Origin: Cepaea nemoralis
Lineage: Eukaryota > Mollusca > Gastropoda > Stylommatophora > Helicidae
Length of the DNA stretch: 64,000 nucleotides
NCBI GenBank assembly: GCA_014155875.1
Contig: JACEFZ010027926.1
Location: 87,001-151,000, forward strand
Reading direction: 5' to 3'
The notes below the pieces were generated by a model that saw only the letters and a program-made list of their open reading frames with translations, was not told the origin of the DNA and did not search any database. The first letter of the stretch is position 1. Each line of letters starts with the position of its first letter. A program made the translations under genes and the position numbers. Of this stretch, positions 43,912-53,900 are shown piece after piece.

Positions 43912-44470
43912 ACCATATATTTAAATAACGAGCGTTGTTATCCATTCGGCCATGCTGGCCTCGCTTGTGTATATAAAGTCATTGACTTACACGAGAGGCC
44001 CTACACGGGAATGGCGGATTAGCCATGTCTGACTAGTTATCACGTCACATGACCGTACACGAATACAACTGGGTTTACACACTTATCAGAAATAGTTTCA
44101 TTTCTACATAGTACTTCATCTGGAAACCAGATCTTTGTTTTCTTTCCTTTATTTCCAATGAAGCACATATATCCACCAGGTCTTGTCAGATACGTTTTTT
44201 TATTGTTTCGCTCGTTTTTGAACTATATATATATATATATTACGTGCTGCTACTTCTAGCTTCTAGTACACTGAACTGATTATTGCCTGTGGACTTTTAC
44301 CAGTGGTTCTTGCCATCAGGCATACCCACTCGAACTTCAGAGGTACTTGTGATCTGAACGAGAAGTCAAAATTGAACCCGCTGCCTCGGTATTAGCACAC
44401 CGGAAGTTTAAGAACGAGTGCTTTTATCTATTCTGCCATGCTGACCTCATTGTCAGATGTGACTTCTTTT
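43912..44470 (-). mobile_element. Two tRNA-headed SINE fragments
   Basis: On the minus strand the words GAGG.CAGCATGGC.GAAT.G and ATAA.A.C.CTCGTT occur at about 43970-43925 and again at 44455-44405. The second continues to a GGGTTCAAT B-box-like word near 44375. The A-box-like and B-box-like spacing is that of tRNA-derived SINE heads. A short (TA)n lies at 44226-44241. Between the heads, 43975-44370, I see no coding sequence that I can assign. Confidence 0.5.
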
Positions 44471-44489
44471 TTCCCCCTCTTCCTGTTTC

Positions 44490-44625
44490 CTTCTACTTCC
44501 TCCTCCTCCTCTTCCTCCTCCTCCTCCTCCTCCTCCTCCTCCTCCTCCTCCTCCTCCTCCCCTCCTCCTCCTCCTTTCCTCCTCCTCGTCCTCCTCCTCT
44601 TCTTCCTCCTCCTCCTTCTCCGAAT
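44490..44625. repeat. (CTC)n microsatellite
   Basis: CTCCTC triplets with small interruptions. Poly-Ser and Glu/Gly-rich frames are artefacts. Confidence 0.92.
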
Positions 44626-44639
44626 GTTGAGCGGCGATC

Positions 44640-45600
44640 ACCAGACACCCCATATTGTGCCAAGGACTTTATTTCAGCAAGCAGTTTTTCATTGTCGCTG
44701 GTTTATGCCGGTGTTTGCAGTAGCGTTACTTGTTTCTATAACTCATCAATCTGTCTTTGCAGTTGCTCTATCTTGGCTTGTGAGATGCACGTTGCTGTCT
44801 CGCACCTCCACATTGCGTTCTTATATGGTGTCTTTGTGGTAATGGCGATCCTTAAGACGTCTCCGTGTCTTTGCAGGTACGGACAGCCCAAGTATCTTGC
44901 TCCATGTTTGCCCAGGCAGTTGGCACACTTTCTCTTGTTGTTGGATGCTCGGAAGTCCGTGTCTTGTTTGGCCAATTGACAATCCTTGAAGGCGTGGTGA
45001 TCGGCGCAGTACCGGCAGATTTCCGTCTTACTGCGACATGCTGCTCTGCTGTGTCCGGCCCTCTGTCATCTTGAACATTGGGTGATCCTTGGGATGAATC
45101 TCTCTGGCTGCTGCATTCTCTTGTTGATTGATACTGTGGTCGGCATTTCGCTGCCCTCTGTTGTCACCACCGCCAAGGTTGTAGGAATCTTGGAGTAGGT
45201 AAGGATCCGCTCGGCCTTCAAGAATTGGATGTGGAGATTCTCTTTTTGTAGCTACTTCGTGATTTCTTTATCTGTCAGCTCAGCTTGGATACGCTTGACA
45301 ACCCAATTGATTGTCGGTGAGTCGGTGTTTCCGACTCTGGTGTCGTTCTCCTCTCTCTGCTTCTCAGTAGGTTTGGCTCTTGTTTGTGGAGGATTATCGT
45401 CGTACTTCCTCGTGGTAGCTTCGTTAAAGGTTGCTTGAGGTTCATGTTGTTTGCTGCAGCTTGCAGGTAGATTCTCTCCGCTCGTCTTCTTGTCGGCTTC
45501 CATGCTGCACATCTTGGATGTCACGTGTCTTTTGGTGTTCTTGCACGTGCCATTTCCCCCCGTATCAGGTTGCTTGACTTGTTCAGGTGACTTGTCTTGT
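44640..45600 (-). pseudogene. LINE gag-like ORF1 with CCHC knuckles, orphan
   Basis: On the minus strand the frames read, in order, a charged N-terminus (45524-45252), an AGHSRAACRSKTEICRYC stretch giving CRYCADHHAFKDC, and then CANCLGKHGARYLGCP (about 44930-44880), followed by a coiled coil ISQAKIEQLQRQIDEL. Two or three CX2CX4HX4C-type knuckles and the layout fit ORF1 of I- or jockey-like LINEs, which binds the element RNA. A frameshift near 45060-45250 splits the frame. It may belong to the same family as LINE copies 2-4, but no contiguous copy proves that. Confidence 0.6.
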
Positions 45601-45777
45601 TAGAGCTCGCAGTTGCGAATGACGATGCACACGACCTCCATGTTTTTCCATCTATTTAAATTTATGTTGCCATGTTGGCTCCAGATAAAGGACTTACTAG
45701 GTCAACTATCTAGGAGAGTTCTTACCTCTTGATTCACTCTGTTTGCTCAGCTCTCTTCGTGAGCTCCACAATTGTGA

Positions 45778-46330
45778 TCCCGTCTCATCTCACCTCATCT
45801 TGTTACCCTTTGTACCTTCCGTGTCGATGTGAAGTATACACAGCGGGACAGTGCTCGTTTATGGGCTTCATATATCGTGATTACCATGGACTCTGTTATT
45901 CCCACTGTTCATTTTTACATGGTCAGCCTTTTCGTATGGTTCCATTTGATCTGTAAATCATCACCTGTTGTGGTACACTGCCAGCCTGCAGTCTAGCCAT
46001 ATGACCGAACCACCCAATCCGCTTTCCTCCAATAAGACACAGCCTTGCCACAACCCCCATTTCCGATCCTCTCCCTTCCCCCGACACACCGAGCTCTAAT
46101 CTCAGGAATCTCACCTCCGTTGTTTCAGTTTTCCTCCTCTCTCCCTCAGCCAGATCTGGCATTGGTCGCATAGAGCCGGCAATAATACCGCGCCGCAGAG
46201 CGCTCCATCGCATCCATTGTCACATGCCTGCCCTCCAGCACTGACACCACCTGCTCAATAAGCTGGTTTGCCCCATTGCATTGCGATTCTGTGACGCCAT
46301 TTTAATCCTTCTATTCTGCACAAGCATCAA
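45778..46330 (-). mobile_element. LINE RTE-B-related copy 3, C-terminal fragment
   Basis: On the minus strand it reads NQLIEQVVSVLEGRHVT, TETTEVRFLRLELGVS, GWFGHMARLQAGSVPQQVMI and ends with the GATGAGGTGAGATGAG-type tail at 45778. This parallels RTE-B copy 1 between about 19000 and 19500. It is more diverged than copies 1 and 2, GC-richer, and broken by frameshifts. Confidence 0.78.
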
Positions 46331-47225
46331 CTAATGCATGTTTCCAGTCTACTAGCAATTGTTTTAGTATGTGATCCATATATAACTCATGATTTTGCAT
46401 TAGAGTTGAATATCCTACATTCGCTGCTACGTTTAATTTCTTTTAACTGTCACAAATTTCACAGTGATATCAAAGTTTTTCTTGTCTTTTACAAACTTGC
46501 TTTAGTATCTGTTCCCCAAATGGGTCTATATTGCTACCTAAAGTGAAGTAAGGTTTCATCTTATTGGAAATATGGTGCTAGGTTCACATTTGTATAGAAC
46601 AGTCGACTGTCGGTGGTGCCAAAGCCTTATAAAGTATCGGCAAATAATACCGGATCACGTTCATGTTTAGTTTCCTTCACTGGTAGAGGCATGTACTGAG
46701 GATAGCACGGTTTCACCTGTGCTTAGAAGCGTATTTGCCTTCTCCAGTCTAACCTTCTTTCGTAAATCCCAAATCGTAAATGTTGTGTCCCCCACCACTC
46801 GTGTGGTCTTTTCTAATTAACGCATAAATATACCATTGGGATGTCGATTTCTTCGAGATGTTCCTAAGCGAAAGGAGGCAAGTTGTCGATTCAAACTCCT
46901 CACAACTTTCTGCGCATGACTTCGTCCAGCTCCCAGAAGCACCTCATTTCGTCATAGTTGACCGACTTACCTTTCTATCCATTTCTTTAGACTTATTCAT
47001 GATTGTTTTGATTGTGAAACTAGTTTTTATTGACAGTCTCGCGCCAACCTTCCTTTATCGCCTCTTACGACAGTAGTTAACAGTGTTAATATTGTTGCTC
47101 ACAGAGGGAGCCCCTCCAGCAAAATATGTTTGTGCATGTTATTTGATTGTTATGTCTGTGGTGAAGAAGTGGCGAACGCGAAAACAGCTGTAGGAGATAT
47201 GGAAGCAGATTGCCGTGTGGTGATT
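46331..47225. other. Unassigned sequence
   Basis: No domain recognised. Short frames such as 46858-47076 look incidental. The word TTTATCGCCTCTTACGACAG near 47056 looks like dispersed-repeat sequence, but I cannot place it. Confidence 0.35.
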
Positions 47226-47345
47226 TATAACAATGGACAGAGCGTCGGTCTTTCAGAAAGCGTTAGCAAACTACTGTAAGTAGAATAGCTTAGACAGTCA
47301 CAAACAATGCCGGGTTTGATCTCGACGCAATTTGACTTAATAAAT
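47226..47345 (+). mobile_element. SINE S1 partial copy
   Basis: GTCGGTCTTTCAGAAAGCGT, GCAAACTACTGTAAGTA and GACGCAATTTG match the middle of the S1 family in the orientation of the copy at 2150-2375. Head and tail are missing. Confidence 0.6.
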
Positions 47346-47418
47346 ATCGTTGAGCCATTAGGTGGTGGGCACTGCAGTGACAACAACAATAGTTTTCAAT
47401 TCAGTTCAGTATTTACGA

Positions 47419-47421
47419 CAA

Positions 47422-47473
<52 letters not shown>

Positions 47474-47515
47474 AACTTTCGGTCTCGTTCAACCTGCTTC
47501 TTCAGAGTTGGTTAT
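47419..47515 (-). repeat. Poly(A) run next to a Penelope-like motif
   Basis: A run of about 53 A at 47420-47472 is followed by sequence whose reverse complement has CTGAAGAAGC and GACCGAAAGTTG. This resembles the conserved motif near the ends of Penelope-like elements. The spacing does not fit a working hammerhead. Confidence 0.4.
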
Positions 47516-47699
47516 AAAAGAGATCTTGATTTTTTTTTAAATTTCTCTTTATCTACTTGGTCGTAAAATCAGGACACGTTATATTTTTTTTCCAGCTGTG
47601 TTCGTCAGTTACGATGTGGTCTTATGGGGATCACACTGATTAACATTTTCTTTATTACACTGAACTGGTCCTAATGAGGACCTGCAAAACTCAGCCCCC

Positions 47700-47850
47700 T
47701 TCCCCCCCCCCCCCCCCCCAGTTGTTCGTTGGACTCTCTACCAAGAATGGTCTCATTTAGTCCTCACAAGGATTGAACTCAATTAGTCCTCACAAGGACT
47801 GAAATCATCCAGTGCCGACAAGCACTGAACTTTATTAGTCCTCACAAGAG
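47700..47850. repeat. Poly(C) run and about 31-bp minisatellite
   Basis: A run of C at 47702-47719 is followed by units with TTAGTCCTCACAAGGACTGAA, three to four diverged copies. Confidence 0.65.
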
Positions 47851-47959
47851 TGTTTTGTTAAGTGACTTACGTAGCTTTACACGGCACAAGTAATGAGTAC
47901 ACGATGAACTAGATGTTATGTGTATGGAAGCAGTTTAAAGTCTTTGTTATGAAACTCAC

Positions 47960-48533
47960 TGTATAACAAATCTGACCCCGCATGGATCGGAGATTCCCAT
48001 TCTGAAAGGATGTAGGTCTGGTTTGGCCATCTCTTCGGGGGCTGGAAATCATCTCTCAGATCTTGCTCCAAAAACTATGACCACCTCGGTGTCGTTTGTC
48101 ACAGGTCCGTCTGATATCGAACATTGTTTGACCTGACACGATGTCATCTTGTAACCGTCTGTAGAAACCCAGAATGGGCGTTGATGTACACGACTTTGAA
48201 GACCTTGCCAGGTATAGGTTTCACATTCGGAGGGACGCATTGTATGTATCGGGACTTCTTGCATGCTACGACAAGAGACTTGTCAAAGGTCATCGTCGTT
48301 GTCGTGGATAATACATCCATCTCTTTCATCATGGTGACCGTTCGTTCTTTTGTGTTGTTGTTGTTGTTGTTGTTGTTGTTGTCGGATGGCCAGTGTAATG
48401 CCAAACGTTCCAGATGTGAGTTCGTGAAGCTCACAGACTGTGACTTCATGACGCTGTCTGCAAAGTAAACGAGGGATATTCCCAGCAGGCAGGCGGCGAA
48501 AAGAGTACTGAAGACGACTTTACGTGAACTCAC
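47960..48533 (-). CDS. Alpha-1,3-fucosyltransferase-like exon (anchor, stem, N-terminal GT10)
   Basis: On the minus strand the frame starts SSRKVVFSTLFAACLLGISL, a hydrophobic signal anchor of a type II Golgi protein. A stem follows with a run of nine Asn coded by an AAC repeat (48352-48381), then FKVVYINAHS. A shift of frame at a C run near 48172 leads to PFWVSTDGYKMTSCQVKQC and DTEVVIVFGAR. A second shift near 48058 returns to the first frame with RDDFQPPKRWPNQTYIL and EWESPIHAG. PPKRxPxQ...ESP and the paired cysteines are GT10 landmarks (family knowledge). The exon ends ATACA before GTGAGT, phase 1. Its start is probably an acceptor near CGCCCTAG, as no ATG precedes the anchor. The two shifts compensate, so they may be base-calling errors or mark a pseudogene. 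It fits the exon at 10600-10725. Confidence 0.65.
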
Positions 48534-48624
48534 TAGGGCGATGCTTGTGCGTGGAAGGATAAAAAGAGTAATAATGTCTTATGTTTCAGTTGCAGTAGAT
48601 ACACAACAATACACGTATTCCATT

Positions 48625-48842
48625 TCCACGTCATCTTCTCTCTTTTTTTCCTTCTTCTTCCTCTTCCTTTGTCCTTCCTTTTCTTTTACCTTCCTCTTCT
48701 TCTTTCTCCTCCTCCTCCCCCTCTTCCTGTTTCTTTTTCATCCTCCTTCTATACCACCACCCTCCACCTCTCCCCCACCTTCTTCCTCCTCTCTCCTCCT
48801 CCCTCCTTCTCCACTTTCTCCTCATCCTCTTCCAGTCTCAAA
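48625..48842. repeat. Pyrimidine-rich CTT/CCT tract
   Basis: Irregular TTCCTC and CTCCTC words, about 200 bases. Phe/Leu/Ser/Pro and Glu/Arg/Gly frames are artefacts. Confidence 0.8.
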
Positions 48843-49550
48843 TATCAACACAAATGCTACCACCAAACGAAATTTGACGCCCCAACTGTTCTAGGTGTCC
48901 AAAACCTGTAAACGCCGCCCAACTTCATGCCTATTGTCCTAGTGTATAGGACAGTCCTGCAGTGTGTAATAAGTAAGTGGAGGACATTCTCCCACGTCTT
49001 TACGTGTTATAGGTATATGGTGCAACACCCATCTTGTATAGACCTGTCTGCACTGGATGGGAGGTGTGGTCAACATCACGTGGTCACTTCTACTTCAAGG
49101 ATATTTTCTAGTAAGGGCATGCATTTTTTAAAAAAAAAGTGTTAGGGGATTCACATGAAGACCTTACAAGTGTGATAGGAATTACAATAGCCACGCTATT
49201 GTCTTGTAACCCGCCAATATTTATGTTACGGGTGTTAAGAGTGTTAAGCACGTGGCATCACGGTTCATACGGATACGGTGACGTCATAAGGATTGATTAA
49301 AGATGACCGCCCCACTTTTTGACATGCACCAACAAGGAGCAGCGTTCGGTTTTCCGTTTGTTTTTTAAATATCAGTGGGAAAAAAAAGGGGGGGGGGGGC
49401 GCTATAGAAATTCATTGGCGAATGAAGGTCCAGTATGGTGATGCATGCCTGTCAGTCCAGCAAGTTTAAGAATGGAGCAGGAAGTTTAAAAACGGCGTGA
49501 CTTCTGTGACAGACTGTTCACGACCGCGTCAAGCACACCAAGTAATGACT
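48843..49550. other. Unassigned sequence
   Basis: No recognised domain. A G-run sits at 49390-49400 and an A-run at 49130. Confidence 0.35.
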
Positions 49551-49840
49551 ACAAAGTCGATTGTCCTATAGGAAACCAAGCACTTTCGGCGCTGGCGGAC
49601 TTGCATTGGACGCAGTGGTGACTACACCTAACAATGATACATTTGTTCTCTACCTTCTCAGAATATATTCAGCATACACACACAACAATTTTAGGTTTTC
49701 AGTTGAAGCCCAACCGTGTTTTAGACACGATCTATACGAGAGCCCAAGTGTAAGCACACGATCTGCCTCAGTAGAGGCTCGAACTCTGGATCATGGGCTG
49801 TCAGGCTTGATTGTTAACTCCTGAGCCACAGCGGTGTCAG
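49550..49840 (-). mobile_element. tRNA-derived SINE candidate
   Basis: On the minus strand GTGGCTCAGGAGTTAA resembles a tRNA A box and CAGAGTTCGAGCCTC is a close B-box match, about 35 bases apart, at the 5' end of a 280-base repeat-like unit. The tRNA is not intact. The end near 49560 is uncertain. Confidence 0.5.
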
Positions 49841-49883
49841 CGCCAATTAATATTACCCACGATGCTTGACGGCAAAAGTGTAA

Positions 49884-49885
<2 letters not shown>

Positions 49886-49932
<47 letters not shown>
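49886..49932. repeat. (ATG)n microsatellite
   Basis: About 15 pure GAT/ATG triplets. Confidence 0.93.
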
Positions 49933-49934
<2 letters not shown>

Positions 49935-50040
49935 CTATTCGGCAATCACAAAAGAAGAAAATTGACCTTTGAGTTTAATATCTACAGGAAAGTTCTCAGA
50001 ATACTATTGACCTGGACGGAGATGAATACTGAAATTTAGG

Positions 50041-50197
50041 ATGTATTATTAATGACTTTGAAGAGTTTGAAAATATTGCCGGTCCAAGTTTTTTTTATTT
50101 ACCCTCTTTTAATTTCATGCAACATAATAAGTAAATACAAAACTAGGACCGGCAATATTTTCAAACTCTCCACAGCCATTAAAAATACACCCTTTAT
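50041..50197. mobile_element. Near-palindromic MITE
   Basis: The arms GGATGTATTATTAATG...GAGTTTGAAAATATTGCCGGTCC and its reverse complement ending TACACCC surround a short loop. Almost the whole 155 bases are palindromic. TTTA occurs on both sides and could hold a 3-4-bp target duplication. No coding capacity. Confidence 0.7.
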
Positions 50198-50322
50198 AAG
50201 AAAGCGGACTCATCAACAGTATCCTGTCTGGGAGACTGAAACACGTTGACCATGGTTATACATGACAGTGGCAGGGGGAGAACAGTGATGGAAGGAATGG
50301 TTTCTGGTAGAAGAGTCAGGGG

Positions 50323-50544
50323 TCAACTAGCACGACAAAGGATACAGTCTCCTTGGGCATGAGAGTGCATGCAGTCGGAGAGACAGGAAGAGACCGAGAG
50401 ACTTTTCGTTCTACACGGTACATGATGGAGAAACAGGACTGAGGGTGTTGGAGTCTGGTACAGCCGACTAACATTGCCGAGTTGGCACTTGATGATCATG
50501 ATGACTGCGATGATAGACACGGTCAAACAGAACTTGTAGGACAT
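50323..50544 (-). CDS. Small possible secreted or anchored peptide, doubtful
   Basis: A 73-residue frame starts MSYKFCLTVSIIAVIMIIKC, which looks like a signal peptide or anchor. Several cysteines follow (CRTK, CLSDC, CILC). There is no known family and no splice evidence. It lies upstream of the fucosyltransferase exon on the same strand and could be an unrelated or chance frame. Confidence 0.2.
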   Translation of the reverse strand: MSYKFCLTVSIIAVIMIIKCQLGNVSRLYQTPTPSVLFLHHVPCRTKSLSVSSCLSDCMHSHAQGDCILCRAS

Positions 50545-50961
50545 AAAAGCATTTAGGTATGTGTATCTCCTGCAAACAAGTGAGGTATATTAAACAGAGA
50601 CACAGTAGTACGTACCCTACAACGAACTCCACTACGGCAAACGTAAATCACAAGGTGAGAGGAAGACGGGGAATAACAAACAATAAAATATTTACCCTGA
50701 CATGGCTTCCTATTGTGTTGTTTCTGGCACTATGTAAACACCTTCTGTACCTGTGTTATTGACGGGTACATTACCAAATCCACCCGCAGTTTGTTGTTGT
50801 CGGGACCCTCAGGGACAGGAAAGGCGGGTTAATAGCAACGCTGTACCACCGTGCATTTTGTGAGCGGCAATTTCTGGGCCTGGCTGACTCGCATTGGAGA
50901 CGAGTGTCGCAGTAAAAGTCACACAGTTACGAACAAGTCTTGCCACCCGCCCCGCAGAAAA
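50545..50961. other. Unassigned sequence before the large array
   Basis: Short frames only. Near 50820-50930 the text has SINE-like character (CACCGTGCATTTTG, GGCCTGGCTGACTCGC), but I cannot align it with the other SINEs. Confidence 0.35.
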
Positions 50962-53900
50962 AAGATAAAAGATAGACTAAACACAGTAGATGGGAGGCAA
51001 CTTCGATACTGTATAAGGTAAACTAACCACAGTAGATGGGAGACAACTTCGATACTGTATAAGGTAAACTAACCACAGTTGATAGGAAGCAATTTCGATA
51101 CTGTATAAGGTAAACTAAACACAGTTGATAGGAGGCAACTTCGATATGGAATAAGGTAAACTAAACACAGTTCATAGGAGGCAACTTCGATATGGAATAA
51201 GGTAAACTAAACACAGTTCATAGGAGGCAACATCAATATGGTATAAGATAAACTAAACACAGTTGATAGGAGGCAACATCAATATGATATAAGATAAACT
51301 AAACACAGTTGATAGGAGGCAACATCAATACGGTATAAGATAAACTAAACACAGTTGATGGGAGGCAACATCAATATGATATAAGATAAACTAAACACAG
51401 TTGATGGGAGGCAACATCAATATGATATAAGATAAACTAAACACAGTTGATGGGAGGCAACATCAATATGATATAAGATAAACTAAACACAGTTGATGGG
51501 AGGCAACATCAATATGATATAAGATAAACTAAACACAGTTGATGGGAGGCAACATCCAATATGATATAAGATAAACTAAACACAGTTGATGGGAGGCAAC
51601 ATCAATATGATATAAGATAAACTAAACACAGTTGATGGGAGGCAACATCAATATGATATAAGATAAACTAAACACAGTTGATGGGAGGCAACATCAATAT
51701 GATATAAGATAAACTAAACACAGTTGATAGGAGGCAACATCAATATAGTATAAGATAAACTAAACACAGTTGATGGGAGGCAACACCAATATAATATAAG
51801 ATAAACTAAACACAGTTGATGGGAGGCAACTTCGATACTGTATAAGATAAACTAAACACAGTTGATGGGAGACAACATCAATATGATATAAGATAAACTA
51901 AACACAGTTGATGGGAGACAACTTCGATACTGTATAAGATAAACTAAACACAGTTGATGGGAGACAACATCAATATGATATAAGATAAACTAAACACAGT
52001 TGATGGGAGACAACATCAATATGATATAAGATAAACTAAACACAGTTGATGGGAGACAACATCAATATGATATAAGATAAACTAAACACAGTTGATGGGA
52101 GACAACATCAATATGATATAAGATAAACTAAACACAGTTGATGGGAGACAACATCAATATAGTATAAGATAAACTAAACACAGTTGATGGGAGACAACAT
52201 CAATATGATATAAGATAAACTAAACACAGTTGATGGGAGACAACATCAATATGATATAAGATAAACTAAACACAGTTGATGGGAGACAACATCAATATGA
52301 TATAAGATAAACTAAACACAGTTGATGGGAGACAACATCAATATGATATAAGATAAACTAAACACAGTTGATAGGAGGCAACATCAATACGGTATAAGAT
52401 AAACTAAACACAGTAGATGGGAGGCAACATCAATACGGTATGAGATAAACTAAACACAGTTGATAGGAGGCAACATCAATACGGTATGAGATAAACTAAA
52501 CACAGTTGATAGGAGGCAACATCAATACGGTATGAGATAAACTAAACACAGTTGATAGGAGGCAACATCAATACGGTATGAGATAAACTAAACACAGTTG
52601 ATAGGAGGCAACATCAATACGGTATGAGATAAACTAAACACAGTTGATAGGAGGCAACATCAATACGGTATGAGATAAACTAAACACAGTTGATAGGAGG
52701 CAACATCAATACGGTATGAGATAAACTAAACACAGTTGATAGGAGGCAACATCAATACGGTATGAGATAAACTAAACACAGTTGATAGGAGGCAACTTCG
52801 ATACTGTATAAGGTAAACTAAACACAGTAGATGGGAGACAACATCAATATGGTATGAGATAAACTAAACACAGTTGATAGGAGGCAACATCAATACGGTA
52901 TAAGATAAACTAAACACAGTAGATGGGAGACAACATCAATATGATATAAGATAAACTAAACACAGTAGATGGGAGACAACATCAATATGATATAAGATAA
53001 ACTAAACACAGTAGATGGGAGACAACATCAATATGATATAAGATAAACTAAACACAGTAGATGGGAGACAACATCAATATGATATAAGATAAACTAAACA
53101 CAGTTGATAGGAGGCAACATCAATACGGTATAAGATAAACTAAACACAGTAGATGGGAGACAACATCAATATGGTATGAGATAAACTAAACACAGTTGAT
53201 GGGAGGCAACATCAATACTGTATAAGGTAAACTAAACACAGTAGATGGGAGACAACATCAATATGGTATGAGATAAACTAAACACAGTTGATGGGAGGCA
53301 ACATCAATATAGTATAAGATAAACTAAACACAGTAGATGGGAGACAACATCAATATGATATAAGATAAACTAAACACAGTTGATGGGAGACAACATCAAT
53401 ATGATATAAGATAAACTAAACACAGTTGATGGGAGACAACATCAATACGGTATAAGATAAACTAAACACAGTTGATGGGAGACAACATCAATATAGTATA
53501 AGATAAACTAAACACAGTTGATGGGAGGCAACATCAATACTGTATAAGATAAACTAAACACAGTTGATGGGAGACAACATCAATATAGTATAAGATAAAC
53601 TAAACACAGTTGATGGGAGGCAACATCAATATAGTATAAGATAAACTAAACACAGTTGATGGGAGACAACATCAATATGATATAAGATAAACTAAACACA
53701 GTTGATGGGAGACAACATCAATATGATATAAGATAAACTAAACACAGTTGATGGGAGACAACATCAATATGATATAAGATAAACTAAACACAGTTGATGG
53801 GAGACAACATCAATATGATATAAGATAAACTAAACACAGTTGATGGGAGGCAACATCAATACGGTATAAGATAAACTAAACACAGTTGATGGGAGACAAC

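Noticed and set aside
44438..44653. Poly-Ser and Glu/Gly-rich frames
   Set aside because: They are translations of the CTC microsatellite.
49760..49835. Functional tRNA gene on the minus strand
   Set aside because: Box words match, but there is no proper acceptor stem. It is better explained as a SINE head.
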